The notes under the pieces are model-generated. The model was not told where the DNA came from and did no database searches. It was given only the letters and a program-made list of their open reading frames with translations. Shown here piece after piece: positions 27,424 to 36,444 of a stretch of 52,402 bases of DNA (the stretch's first letter is position 1; each line of letters opens with the position of its first letter). Made by a program: the position numbers and the translations under genes. The DNA is from Lachnoanaerobaculum saburreum DSM 3986 (lineage in GTDB: Bacteria > Bacillota > Clostridia > Lachnospirales > Lachnospiraceae). Location of the stretch: NCBI RefSeq assembly GCF_000185385.1, contig NZ_GL622296.1, positions 1,049,749 through 1,102,150 on the forward strand, read 5' to 3'.

Positions 27424-29220
27424 ATGGGAATCCTAAAAAATAGAATCAGGACATTTTTTGGCAAACCACAGAATATTATTTTACTTATTTTTGGAATAAT
27501 GTTGACATTTTCGACTGTTGCTCCGGTTGTGGCAATAGTAAAGGATACACTGGTGATACATCCGGGAACCATTGACCAGCATTTGACGGGAAAAGCTTCA
27601 GGCTACAGTGTTGTAAACTATATAGATTTATTTACAAGCAAACTGGCAATGTCCAATCTGTGGAAGCCACTTATAAACACATTGTTTTTGGCAATATTTA
27701 CCTGCATTATATCCATCTTATATGGCGGTTTTTTTGCATTTTTGGTTACCAGAACCAATATGAAGTTTAAAAAATATTTGAGTTCAATATTTATCTTTCC
27801 ATATATTATGCCGCAGTGGACCTTGGCGGTTGTATGGCAAAATATGTTCAATTCAAATGCAGTACTTGGAACTGCCGACGGACTTATAGCTTCACTTACA
27901 GGTGTGACTTTTCCGAAGTGGTGGTGTCAGGGATTGTTTCCGAGTGCTGTAGTACTTGGACTTCACTATGCACCGTTTGCCTACATTATGATTGGAGGCA
28001 TCTTCAAAAATATGGATGCAAATCTTGAAGAGGCGGCTACAATACTTGATACTCCAAAGTGGAAAATTATGACAATGATTACATTACCTATGATAACTCC
28101 TGCGATACTGAATACAATTTTGCTTGTATTCGGTTCTGCAATGGGCTCATATCCTGTGCCACATTATCTTGGACTTACCACATTGTCAACAAAGTATATT
28201 TCTTTAAACAGTAAGTATACAGGTGAAGCAAGTATACTTGCAATCATTATGATGGTATTTGGAATAATGATTTTGGCTCTGAATCAGCTCTCACTTAAGA
28301 GTCGAAAGAACTACACAACAGTTACAGGAAAGTCAGGACAGCTTTCAAAGATAAATATAGGTAAGGCGGGAAAGTATATAGTCGGAACAGTTTATATTGT
28401 AATGACATTCTTAACAAGTATTTGGCCGATAATGCTCTTTGCACTTGAGACTTTCTTACCGAATCCGGGAGATTACAGCTTTTTGTATACACGTGATTTT
28501 AGAAACCTGACAACAAAGTGGTGGCTTACAAGTGAGAATTTGACTGAAAACGGTCTGTATGGACAGCAGGGTATACTACACAATCCCACTATATGGCATG
28601 CATTTTGGGGTACATTATTACTTGCTTTCGCCTGTGCGGCCATTGCAGGAACTGTCGGTACATTGATTGGATATGCAGTAGCAAAAAACAGACGTTCAAG
28701 GTGGGCTGCTTATGTCAACAATATGGCGTTTTTACCTTATTTGATGCCGTCTATAGCAGTGGGTGCGGCATTCTTTATACTGTTTTCAAATGAGCATATA
28801 AATCTTTTTAATACCTACTACCTTCTTATTATAGCCGGTGTCATAAAGTATATACCGTTTGCAAGCAGAGCTTCACTTAATTCCATGTTACAAATCAGCA
28901 ATGAGCTTGAGGAGGCGGCAATAATTCAAAATGCAAGTTGGATAAAGAGAATGGTTAAGATAATAATTCCGATTCAGAAATCTTCCATAATAAGCGGTTT
29001 CAGTTTACCGTTTATGACTTGTTTGAGAGAGTTGTCACTATTTCTATTACTTTGTACCCAAGGATTTATACTTTCAACAACACTTGATTACTTTGATGAG
29101 ATGGGACTGTATGCATTTTCAAGTGCTATAAACCTTATTTTGATTGTAACTATACTTATATTTAATACATTGGCGGACAAGCTTACAGGTTCAAGCCTTG
29201 ACAATGGAATAGGAGGTTGA
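27424..29220 (+). CDS. ABC importer permease with two fused transmembrane domains
   Basis: 598 residues with about 12 membrane helices in two halves. Each half ends in the EAA-type ATPase docking loop: NLEEAATILDTPKWKIMTMITLPM in the first (here split: EEAATILDTPKWK and ITLPM) and LEEAAIIQNASWIKRM before IIPIQK in the second. This double layout is that of FbpB/ThiP-type permeases. It forms the full channel alone. Start chosen at the ATG 7 bases after AAGGAG; the earlier in-frame ATGs lie in the hairpin. Its stop is 1 base before the ATPase ATG. Confidence 0.85.
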   Translation: MGILKNRIRTFFGKPQNIILLIFGIMLTFSTVAPVVAIVKDTLVIHPGTIDQHLTGKASGYSVVNYIDLFTSKLAMSNLWKPLINTLFLAIFTCIISILYGGFFAFLVTRTNMKFKKYLSSIFIFPYIMPQWTLAVVWQNMFNSNAVLGTADGLIASLTGVTFPKWWCQGLFPSAVVLGLHYAPFAYIMIGGIFKNMDANLEEAATILDTPKWKIMTMITLPMITPAILNTILLVFGSAMGSYPVPHYLGLTTLSTKYISLNSKYTGEASILAIIMMVFGIMILALNQLSLKSRKNYTTVTGKSGQLSKINIGKAGKYIVGTVYIVMTFLTSIWPIMLFALETFLPNPGDYSFLYTRDFRNLTTKWWLTSENLTENGLYGQQGILHNPTIWHAFWGTLLLAFACAAIAGTVGTLIGYAVAKNRRSRWAAYVNNMAFLPYLMPSIAVGAAFFILFSNEHINLFNTYYLLIIAGVIKYIPFASRASLNSMLQISNELEEAAIIQNASWIKRMVKIIIPIQKSSIISGFSLPFMTCLRELSLFLLLCTQGFILSTTLDYFDEMGLYAFSSAINLILIVTILIFNTLADKLTGSSLDNGIGG

Positions 29221-29221
29221 T

Positions 29222-30880
29222 ATGCCGGCAATTACATTAACAAATATTACAAAAAGATGGAAAAACTATTTTGGTGTTGACAATTTAAGCCTTGAAATAC
29301 CTGATAACTCATTTATAACATTACTTGGACCGTCCGGTTGCGGTAAGACAACTATTCTTCGTATGATTGCAGGACTTGAAACTCCTACAGAGGGAAGAAT
29401 AACTATAGGTGATAATGTTGTTTTTGACAGTGATAAAGGAATTAATGTACCGCCGAATAAGAGAAAGGTAGGCTTCTTGTTCCAAAACTATGCACTTTGG
29501 CCAAATATGACAGTGTATCAAAATATAATGTTCGGTTTGAAAAACATCAAAGAAGAACTTCCTGTAGTAGACGTGGAAGCAAAAAGATGTTCAGATATTA
29601 TAAGAGCATTGCAAAACGGTAAGAGAATAAAGACCGAGGTGACGGATTGTTATGATAAAAACGGTAAGCTTGATAGTAACAGAGCGTATGTGAAGCTTAT
29701 AGATGCATTTGAGTTATCAATATTCAGTGCAAAAACAGTATTTGAGTTAAAAATTCATGAAAGTGACAATCCTGATGAGGCTGCAAAAAAGCATAGAGAT
29801 GAATATGAGAAAAAACTTGCAGCGATTATAGATAATCACAAGGCAAAGGGAGAAGAGTTAAATAAAGATTTTGAGGTTGTAAAGGCCGGAAATGTTGTGA
29901 CGGAAGTTCGTAAGCTTACAGATGAGGAAATGGATTCAAGACTTAGACATGTAGCCGGAATAGTAAAGATTGGTATGTTTATGGACAGGTATCCTGCGGA
30001 GCTTTCAGGAGGTCAACAGCAAAGGGTGGCAATAGCAAGAACTTTGGCACCAAGACCTCAGGTATTGTTTATGGATGAACCGCTTTCAAACTTGGATGCA
30101 AAGCTGAGGCTTGAGATGCGTTATGAATTGCAAAGACTTCATGTGGAAACAGGTAGTACTTTCGTTTATGTTACACATGACCAGATGGAGGCAATGACAC
30201 TTGCAACGAAGATATGTCTGGTACAAAACGGTGTATTACAGCAGTACGCTCCACCACTTGAAATTTATAGAAGACCTGACAATCTCTTTGTGGCGGACTT
30301 TGTCGGAAATCCTTCCATAAATTTTGTAGAAGCTAAGGGAAATCAGAATGCTGACGGAAGTATTGGTTTAAAGATATTTGACAACATAAATGTAGACTTT
30401 ATTCCAAATGAGGATATTAAGATTTCAGATTGGCATCAAGGCAGAGACTATGATCTGGAAAAAAAGAAAGAACAAAAAGCAGAGCTTATGAAGGACAAAC
30501 ATTATGTAGAGAAGTCCAACAAAGATGAGGTATTTAAATATCATATTGCAAAAATTGTAGAAGAGGACAGCAGTATAAAAAGTGAGCAGGTTGTGACAGA
30601 TGAAGATTTTGTACTTGCTATAAGGCCTGAAGCCATAGGCATAACAGGTGAAGAAGGTCTGCATACTACAATTTACGGTGCAATGCCTACAGGTATGGAG
30701 AGTACTTTAAAACTGAGGCTTGGAGATTATTTGCTTACAAGTGTAATATTCGGAAATACCGCTTACAGGATCGGTGAAGATATGAATATAAACTTTACAG
30801 GAGATGATATATTACTCTTTGATCGTAAGTCCGGAATGAGAGTCGCAACAGGTCAAATAAGGCTGAAATTGGTTAAATAA
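29222..30880 (+). CDS. ABC importer ATPase with a large insertion before the signature motif
   Basis: 552 residues, far longer than the usual 350-370. Walker A GPSGCGKTTILRM (about 36-48) and Q-loop FLFQNYALWPNMTVYQN (about 85-100) are normal. A charged insertion of roughly 125 residues (about 110-235, containing KNGKLDSNRAYVKLIDAFEL and EEAAKKHRDEYEKKL-like coiled stretches) then separates them from the signature LSGGQQQRVAIART (about 260), Walker B VLFMDEPLSNLD and H-loop VTHDQ. The C-terminal TOBE region is also enlarged by a lysine-rich loop near 405-445. Catalytic motifs are intact, so it should hydrolyse ATP; the insertion lies in the helical subdomain that touches the permease. Confidence 0.85.
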   Translation: MPAITLTNITKRWKNYFGVDNLSLEIPDNSFITLLGPSGCGKTTILRMIAGLETPTEGRITIGDNVVFDSDKGINVPPNKRKVGFLFQNYALWPNMTVYQNIMFGLKNIKEELPVVDVEAKRCSDIIRALQNGKRIKTEVTDCYDKNGKLDSNRAYVKLIDAFELSIFSAKTVFELKIHESDNPDEAAKKHRDEYEKKLAAIIDNHKAKGEELNKDFEVVKAGNVVTEVRKLTDEEMDSRLRHVAGIVKIGMFMDRYPAELSGGQQQRVAIARTLAPRPQVLFMDEPLSNLDAKLRLEMRYELQRLHVETGSTFVYVTHDQMEAMTLATKICLVQNGVLQQYAPPLEIYRRPDNLFVADFVGNPSINFVEAKGNQNADGSIGLKIFDNINVDFIPNEDIKISDWHQGRDYDLEKKKEQKAELMKDKHYVEKSNKDEVFKYHIAKIVEEDSSIKSEQVVTDEDFVLAIRPEAIGITGEEGLHTTIYGAMPTGMESTLKLRLGDYLLTSVIFGNTAYRIGEDMNINFTGDDILLFDRKSGMRVATGQIRLKLVK

Positions 30881-30885
30881 GGGTA

Positions 30886-30914
30886 TTGACAAATAAAGGT
30901 AAGTTAAATATAAT
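30886..30914 (+). promoter_or_regulatory. Consensus promoter of rplM-rpsI
   Basis: TTGACA and TATAAT, both perfect, 17 bases apart. Confidence 0.88.
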
Positions 30915-30920
30915 CATTAA

Positions 30921-31008
30921 TTGTGACATTAGAGATTGATGCTTATTCCAATGCCCCGGAGAGCATTTATCCATATAAAGCGAAGTTAAAAGATTAATGG
31001 AGGTCAGT
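30921..31008 (+). promoter_or_regulatory. Probable L13 autoregulatory leader
   Basis: The roughly 90-base leader of rplM contains GATGCTTATTCC and CCCCGGAGAGCATTTATCC, which can pair through ATGCT/AGCAT around a CCCCGGAG core. Firmicutes rplM genes have a known structured L13 leader bound by the ribosomal protein; position and size fit, but I matched it by context rather than by model. Confidence 0.45.
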
Positions 31009-31010
31009 CA

Positions 31011-31445
31011 ATGAAAACTTTTATGGCTAATCCGGATAAGATCGACAGAAAATGGTATGTTGTCGATGCAAAGGGAGCTACATTGGGACGACTTGCTTCA
31101 GAAGTTGCAAGTGTATTAAGAGGAAAGAATAAACCTGAGTTTACACCACATGCTGATTGTGGAGATTATGTTATTGTAATCAATGCGGCACAGGTAAAGG
31201 TTACAGGTAAAAAGTTAGATCAGAAGATTTATTACAACCATTCAGAGTATGTCGGTGGTATGAGAGAGACAACACTTCGTGAACTTCTTGCAAAGAAGCC
31301 TGAGAGAGTTGTAGAGCTTGCCGTCAAAGGTATGCTTCCAAAAGGACCACTTGGTAGAGATATGTACAGAAAACTTCATGTCTATGCAGGCGAAAGTCAT
31401 GGACATCAGGCACAGAAACCGGTAGTAATGGAAATTAAAGGCTAA
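31011..31445 (+). CDS. rplM: 50S ribosomal protein L13
   Basis: 144 residues, full length, with [28 protein letters not shown]-type [10 protein letters not shown] and the [19 protein letters not shown] block. Binds early in 50S assembly. AATGGAGG precedes the ATG. Operon with rpsI, 23 bases downstream. Confidence 0.97.
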   Translation: MKTFMANPDKIDRKWYVVDAKGATLGRLASEVASVLRGKNKPEFTPHADCGDYVIVINAAQVKVTGKKLDQKIYYNHSEYVGGMRETTLRELLAKKPERVVELAVKGMLPKGPLGRDMYRKLHVYAGESHGHQAQKPVVMEIKG

Positions 31446-31468
31446 TAATCTTTAAGAAGGAGAATGGT

Positions 31469-31861
31469 ATGACTAACGATAAGTTTTACGGAACAGGTAG
31501 AAGAAAAAGTTCTATCGCCAGGGTATATCTTGTACCGGGAACAGGCAAGATAACAATAAATAAAAGAGATATTGATGAGTATTTCGGTCTTGAGACATTG
31601 AAGGTTGTTGTTCGTCAGCCTTTAGTGGCTACAGACAATGTAAATAAGTTTGATGTACTTGTAAATGTTTGCGGCGGAGGGTTCACAGGTCAGGCAGGCG
31701 CTATCAGACATGGTATATCAAGAGCGCTTCTTCATGCAGATGAGGAGTATAGACCGACTTTAAAGAAAGCAGGATTCCTTACAAGAGATCCGAGAATGAA
31801 AGAGCGTAAGAAATACGGTCTTAAGTCAGCAAGAAGAGCACCACAGTTCAGCAAGCGATAA
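31469..31861 (+). CDS. rpsI: 30S ribosomal protein S9
   Basis: 130 residues with [38 protein letters not shown] and the basic C-terminal tail [12 protein letters not shown] whose last Arg reaches the P-site tRNA. This is the last core gene before the defence island. Confidence 0.97.
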   Translation: MTNDKFYGTGRRKSSIARVYLVPGTGKITINKRDIDEYFGLETLKVVVRQPLVATDNVNKFDVLVNVCGGGFTGQAGAIRHGISRALLHADEEYRPTLKKAGFLTRDPRMKERKKYGLKSARRAPQFSKR

Positions 31862-31881
31862 TCTACAAATTAAAAGTGCTA

Positions 31882-31918
31882 AAAAAGCTCGGAAATACGC
31901 TATTTTCTGGGCTTTTTC
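31882..31918 (+). terminator. Terminator after rpsI
   Basis: AAAAAGCTCGGAAA pairs with TTTTCTGGGCTTTTT (14 pairs, two G-T); the 3' arm ends in the T-run. Confidence 0.75.
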
Positions 31919-32067
31919 TATAGCCGAAATTCTGTCCGGACTGTTCGGTTTTGATGGAATTTGAACGGAAATTTATGGGTTTATAGTGGTCAAATTACTT
32001 GTGGACAATAGGGGCAAATGAAGTCCGATTTTGCCATCGACGTACAAACAAATACTTGACTGATTTA

Positions 32068-32122
32068 CATAGAGCCTTGGTTCATTCTTTGAAAACGAGA
32101 ATGGGTTGAGGCTCTATTTTTT
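32068..32122 (+). repeat. Long imperfect hairpin, possible insertion-sequence end or terminator
   Basis: ATAGAGCC (32069-32076) and GGCTCTAT (32110-32117) close a long arm in which TTGGTTCATTCT faces AGAATGGGTTGA, followed by T6. The 31.92-32.07 kb stretch before it holds no gene that I can see. Confidence 0.5.
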
Positions 32123-32135
32123 CGCCAAAATCCGG

Positions 32136-32420
32136 CGAGACAAATTTGAGAATGAAGAATATTTAAAAAGATACATAAAACTTGAGAATGGTATTCCGTC
32201 CCACGACACATTATGTCGTGTTTTTGGCATGCTACAACCGGAGATATTACAACAGATTTATAAGAAATGGCAAGAGTAGTAACAATTGATGCCATGGGAA
32301 CGTAAACGGCAGTAGTAGAAACTATACGTAGAAAAAGGGGAGAGTATGCATTGGCATTTAGATGTAACATTTGAAGAAGATGCAAATAAAACAATAGATA
32401 AAAGAGCAGCAGAAAATTAA
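32136..32420 (+). pseudogene. Decayed ISAs1-family transposase fragment
   Basis: Pieces in shifting frames read RDKFENEEYLKRYIKLENG, IPSHDTLCRVFGMLQPE, then VVTIDAMGT and RRKRGEYALAFRCN, ending in a stop. The GIPSHDT.CRVF, V.IDAM and G.Y.LA.K.N order is that of ISAs1-type transposases (the first Asp of the DDE triad is in TIDAM). Stops and frameshifts make it non-functional. It marks the left edge of the defence island. Confidence 0.75.
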
Positions 32421-32584
32421 ATATTATCAGGAAATGGTGTATAAGCATATTAAAAAATGATATTTTTGCCAAAGGGGGAGTATAACATTTCAGGCGTTTG
32501 TCCTGTTGATCTTAACTCAAATATTATATCTTAACTTAAAAAGAGTTATAATACAGAAAAAAAGTTAAGATTAAAGGTGATGAC

Positions 32585-33544
32585 ATGGAATATCTCAATA
32601 AAGTTCTTGGAGTCAAGGTGGCCTGTGAGGATGTGGACTTTAAGCACTTACCCAATTTTATAGCCACAAGGTATCGCTTACAGATGGTGTCTATGAATGA
32701 ACAGAAGATGATTTTTCTTTATCCTAAGACGGAACTGGAGCAGATTGAAGTACTGAAAAAGCATATTGCCCGGATACAGAAAAATAATAATTTGCCTGTT
32801 GTGCTGGTGTTAAAAGAACTTAGCCATCGCCAGAAAGAATATTTGATTCGTGAAAAGATTCCATTTATTGTAGATGGAAGGCAAATTTATTTGCCCTTTA
32901 TGGCAGTGTATTTGCAGGAACGGTGCAGCGCGGAAAAAATGCCACGGGAAGAAATACTTCCATCGGTGCAGATGCTTCTACTGCATTTCATTTATGGAGG
33001 CGCACAGGAACTATCTGCAAGTCAAGCTGCGAAGGACTTGGAACTGACCCCTACTTCTATATCAAGGGCATCGAGACAACTTGAAGAAATGGGATTGCTG
33101 CATATTAAGAAAGTAGGTGTGCAGAGGATTATGCGATCTGAGGATTCTCCGAAAATACTGTTCCAAAAAGCAGGAGATAAGTTACTGAACCCAATAAAAC
33201 GAACGGTTTATATTCCGAAAGAATTCGTGAGAACGGACTTGCCGGAAAGCGGATATTCGGCATTGGCGGAGTATTCCATGTTGAACGCACCGAATGTCAG
33301 ATGTTACGCGGCAGAAAGAATTTCTCAATGGAAAGATGTTATGACCAATAGCTTGCAGAATTCGCAGGTGCAAGTGGCCGTAGATATGTGGAGATACAAT
33401 CCCCGAAAATTGTCTATGCGAAATACTGTAGACGAGCTTTCGTTGGCATTGGCATTGAGAGAAGATGCAGATGAACGAGTGGAGGATGCAGTGGAAGAAA
33501 TGCTGAATGGACTGTGGAGGAAAATAGATGGTTACAGGAATTGA
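32585..33544 (+). CDS. Winged-helix regulator, AbiEi/MarR-like
   Basis: 319 residues. The middle part has a winged-helix reader head: SASQAAKDLELTPTSISRAS then RQLEEMGLLHIKKVG, flanked by an N-terminal alpha/beta region (residues 1-120) and a C-terminal domain (200-310) with TDLPESGYSALAEYSMLNAP. Its 3' end overlaps the start of a nucleotidyltransferase gene by 17 bases, the arrangement of AbiE-type toxin-antitoxin pairs, in which the first protein is the regulator/antitoxin. Whether it is truly AbiEi or a MarR-like relative is uncertain. TTAACTTAAAAAG...TATAAT-like sequence lies just upstream. Confidence 0.6.
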   Translation: MEYLNKVLGVKVACEDVDFKHLPNFIATRYRLQMVSMNEQKMIFLYPKTELEQIEVLKKHIARIQKNNNLPVVLVLKELSHRQKEYLIREKIPFIVDGRQIYLPFMAVYLQERCSAEKMPREEILPSVQMLLLHFIYGGAQELSASQAAKDLELTPTSISRASRQLEEMGLLHIKKVGVQRIMRSEDSPKILFQKAGDKLLNPIKRTVYIPKEFVRTDLPESGYSALAEYSMLNAPNVRCYAAERISQWKDVMTNSLQNSQVQVAVDMWRYNPRKLSMRNTVDELSLALALREDADERVEDAVEEMLNGLWRKIDGYRN

Positions 33545-34286
33545 CAGCTTTAAGGAATGGTTCAAGGGCAGTGAAGAACAATATGCCATCATTGGAGGAA
33601 CGGAGTGTGACATTCTGATGACGGAAGAAGGACTGGACTTCCGAGCAACAAAGGACATTGACCTTGTTCTGATTATAGAAGCAGTTGACGCGAATTTCGT
33701 AAAGAAATTCTGGGAATATGTAAACCAGGCTGGATATGAACATTGAAATAAAAGTTCGGGTGTGTCGCAGTTTTATCGTTTTAGTTATCCAATCTCGAAT
33801 CAGTATCCTGCGATGATTGAACTTTTCACGCGAAAGCTGGATTCCATTCAACTTCTGAAAGATGCAGTGCTAACACCGTTACCGATGGACGAAGATATTT
33901 CAAGTCTGTCTGCTATTCTTTTGGACGATGATTACTACGAATTTTTGAAGCAAGGGACAGTCACTGTTGGTGGAGTGACTGTCTTGGATGCGGCATATTT
34001 GATTCCATTTAAGGCAAAAGCGTGGATGGATTTGACAGATCGTAAGTTCGCAGGAGAACATGTTGATAGCAAAAATATCAAGAAACATAAGAATGATGTT
34101 TTCCGTCTGACGGAGTTGATTGATACCACCGCCAAGATAGTGGCTCCCTAAGGAGTTTATGCCGATATTCAAGAGTTTGTCCAGCGTATGAAAAATGAAA
34201 ACGTGGATATTAAACAGTTGGGATTGGTTGGCAGAACAAAGGAGAAGATTCTGGAAGAATTGAAAGCAATGTATGAGACACTTTAA
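33528..34286 (+). pseudogene. AbiEii-like nucleotidyltransferase interrupted by two in-frame stops
   Basis: One frame of 253 codons reads through a TGA at 33744 and a TAA at 34149. Before the first stop lies the nucleotidyltransferase signature AIIGGTECDILM and RATKDIDLVLI (the GG and D-x-D pair). After it, SQFYRFSYPISNQYPAMIEL, AAYLIPFKAKAWMDL and finally YADIQEFVQRM continue one protein without frameshift. It resembles the toxin half of AbiE-like systems. The first stop sits where a Gly codon would fit and the second where Glu or Gln would fit. Fragments could be made separately from internal starts, but the fold would be split. Confidence 0.7.
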
Positions 34287-34337
34287 TAGATATTTAAACA
34301 GACAAGGGCATTGATCTGACGAATGGGGGTATGCTTC

Positions 34338-34899
34338 ATGCCGTTGCAGATTATCAGAAACGATATTACAAAAATGAGCGTTGATGCAATCCTCAATGCT
34401 GCCAACACTTCTCTTTTGGGCGGCGGCGGTGTGGACGGCTGCATTCACTGTGCCGCCGGACCGGAACTTCCGGAATCCTGCTATCGGCGGTGCGATTCAT
34501 CACATTGGAAATGTTCATAAGTATGTAAGACCGGAGGATGTACCGGAACATATAATGTTCGTAATCACTACGGACGTAATGGAAAATGCCGGCCGCCGGT
34601 ACAACAGCGAAAAAGTGAAGCAGATGATTGAGCGGCAGAAAGCAAAATATGGTTGGGAGTTTTTGTTTCTTGGTGACAATATTGACGCGGTAGAGACCGC
34701 AAGCACAAGTAAATGTTTTTTTGAGAATCCGGGGAATGATTCACTCCGATTTTTTCTTTGGCAGGAACTTATGTTAAAGCATCCGGAACGGATGCACAGC
34801 CCGATGCAGCAGGCAGCGTTCTATGGAGATTGGGAAGTTTCCACAACAAGCAGGGCTTTTGTGTCAAGAAAATCGCTCAATATTTGGCATAACTTTTGA
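34338..34899 (+). pseudogene. Chimeric remnant: macro domain start joined to VWA-domain end
   Basis: The first about 45 codons from the ATG after GGGGG read [19 protein letters not shown] then [15 protein letters not shown] and AAGPEL, the start of an ADP-ribose-binding macro domain. At about 34475 this breaks off and another frame (open from 34381) gives [35 protein letters not shown] and KYGWEFLFLGDNIDAVETA, which is the last part of a VWA-domain protein common in Lachnospiraceae. Neither half is complete. The following segment up to the stop (PERMHSPMQQAAFYGDWEVS) is not recognised. Confidence 0.65.
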
Positions 34900-34987
34900 T
34901 TGATTTTGTTCGTTTCTTGGAGTAGAATATAAATGAGAAATTTTAACTTGCTGCGAGTGACTTTAGACATCGAAAAAGAGGTTCCGT

Positions 34988-35215
34988 ATGGATTTCATGA
35001 CGATTAAGCAGGCTTCTGAAAAATGGGGCATCTGCACAAGGAGAGTACAGACATTATGCACGGAAGGGCGAATTGATGGTGTCGAGCGTTTAGGCCATCA
35101 GTGGGTCATTCCTATTAACGCCGAAAAGCCGAAGGATGCCAGAATCAAAAGCGGCAGATACATTAAAACAAAATCCGGGAATGGAGAGGACGAAGATGGA
35201 AAGAAAATCGTATAG
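34988..35215 (+). CDS. Small helix-turn-helix protein heading the BREX operon
   Basis: 75 residues. Residues 1-50 form a MerR/excisionase-like DNA-reading domain: TIKQASEKWGICTRRVQTLC then GRIDGVERLGHQWVIP, followed by a basic tail. Its end overlaps brxA by 20 bases, so both are made from one mRNA. It is likely the operon's local regulator. A weak promoter candidate (TTGTTC 34906, TATAAA 34928, 16-base spacer) lies upstream. Firmicutes BREX loci often carry such a leading HTH gene; its role here is inferred from position. Confidence 0.7.
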   Translation: MDFMTIKQASEKWGICTRRVQTLCTEGRIDGVERLGHQWVIPINAEKPKDARIKSGRYIKTKSGNGEDEDGKKIV

Positions 35216-35804
35216 TGCCGGAGCAGTGAAATTTTCGTTCTGGTTCATGGAATTTCGGAAAACCGTGCAGCTTTTGAGTGAGGGTGAGAGCTTTGTAGAC
35301 ATTAAAAAGTTGAATGAAGAGACAAATATTTATGGCGCACCGACAAAACTGCGAGCGCAGCAGATTTATTCTACTGTAACAGCCCGTATCAAGACGTTAG
35401 ATGAAAGCTTTTACCCAATCTTTTTGAGCAGTGATCTTGCTACACAAAAATTATTTGTGCTGACTGCGGCTCTTTTGCATGACACGCTGTTCTTTGATTT
35501 TGTGTATGAAGTAGTGCGGGAAAAAATGATTCTTGGTTCCGATGAGCTGACGGATGCAGATATCCGGATATTTTTCAAAAATAAGCAGGAACAGAGTGAG
35601 AAAGTGGCTTCTCTTCAAGACTATACGCTGCGCCGTCTCGGTTCCTGCTATAAAACACAGCTTTATGAAGCAGGACTTTTAGAAAGCAACCGGGCAAACA
35701 GCACAAGAAAAATACTGAAGCCAATTCTTGATATTGCATTTGAACATTGGCTTTATGACAATGATCTTGGCATCATGGTAAAAACACTGACGGGGGTAAG
35801 ATGA
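35196..35804 (+). CDS. brxA: BREX protein BrxA (DUF1819)
   Basis: 202 residues, the normal size, all-helical. YSAGAVKFSFWFMEFRKTVQ at the start and LTAALLHDTLFFDFVYEVVR in the middle match the DUF1819 inner-membrane-like/NusB-like fold family that opens type 1 BREX operons. BrxA is a small DNA-binding accessory needed in some BREX systems. Start taken at the ATG 5 bases after GGAGAGGA; an earlier in-frame ATG lies inside the HTH gene. It ends one base before brxB. Confidence 0.88.
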   Translation: MERKSYSAGAVKFSFWFMEFRKTVQLLSEGESFVDIKKLNEETNIYGAPTKLRAQQIYSTVTARIKTLDESFYPIFLSSDLATQKLFVLTAALLHDTLFFDFVYEVVREKMILGSDELTDADIRIFFKNKQEQSEKVASLQDYTLRRLGSCYKTQLYEAGLLESNRANSTRKILKPILDIAFEHWLYDNDLGIMVKTLTGVR

Positions 35805-35805
35805 A

Positions 35806-36426
35806 ATGGACAAGGTGAATTTCTCCGCAGGAGAAAGAGAAGGTGGCCTGGGCCATCTAAGCCAAAGACTGGATGAGATGGAGCTTGCAATCCATAAGCC
35901 GTCTTTCCGAAAAGGAACAGGCCGCGCAAATGAGGTCAACTATTGGGTGTTTGATTATCCACCGGAAAAGGAACTGGAAGTTAGGGAGCGCGTAGAGTAT
36001 CTGAAAAATAAGAACGACCGGGGCGATGATGATTTTGAGCTTGTGGTCTTTGACCTGTATGATATCATCATTGACTTTTTGGAAAAGAAGAACTTCATGG
36101 AAAAGTGCTATGACTTTGAAAAAAAGCGAGGAATCGAGCGTATCGTCAAGGCAGTGACCAACTCCATGAAGGTAAATGACGATGACAGCCTGATCGTGCA
36201 ATATATCAAAGAACATACGCCGGAGAATGCAGTCGTGTTCCTAACCGGTATCGGCAAGTGCTATCCGATTTTGCGCTCCCACAAGGTGCTTAACAACTTG
36301 CACCAGGCATTTGTGCGCTGCCCGATCGTGATGTTCTTTCCGGGAACCTATAATGAACAGGAGCTGATTCTGTTCAATGAGATTAAAGACGATAACTATT
36401 ACCGGGCATTCCGACTGGTAAAGTAA
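35806..36426 (+). CDS. brxB: BREX protein BrxB (DUF1788)
   Basis: 206 residues with NYWVFDYPPEKELEVRERVE, VVVFDLYDIIIDFL-like, AVVFLTGIGKCYPILRSHKVLNNL and VMFFPGTYNEQEL, the diagnostic DUF1788 blocks. It is essential in studied type 1 BREX systems, biochemical role unsettled, and is thought to bridge BrxC and PglZ. Tight spacing on both sides. Confidence 0.9.
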   Translation: MDKVNFSAGEREGGLGHLSQRLDEMELAIHKPSFRKGTGRANEVNYWVFDYPPEKELEVRERVEYLKNKNDRGDDDFELVVFDLYDIIIDFLEKKNFMEKCYDFEKKRGIERIVKAVTNSMKVNDDDSLIVQYIKEHTPENAVVFLTGIGKCYPILRSHKVLNNLHQAFVRCPIVMFFPGTYNEQELILFNEIKDDNYYRAFRLVK

Positions 36427-36444
36427 TGGATGGAGGAAACTGTT

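Noticed and set aside
33744-33746. Stop recoding (selenocysteine or TGA read as an amino acid)
   Set aside because: A second, different stop (TAA) interrupts the same gene and no SECIS-like hairpin follows the TGA; ordinary nonsense changes are simpler.
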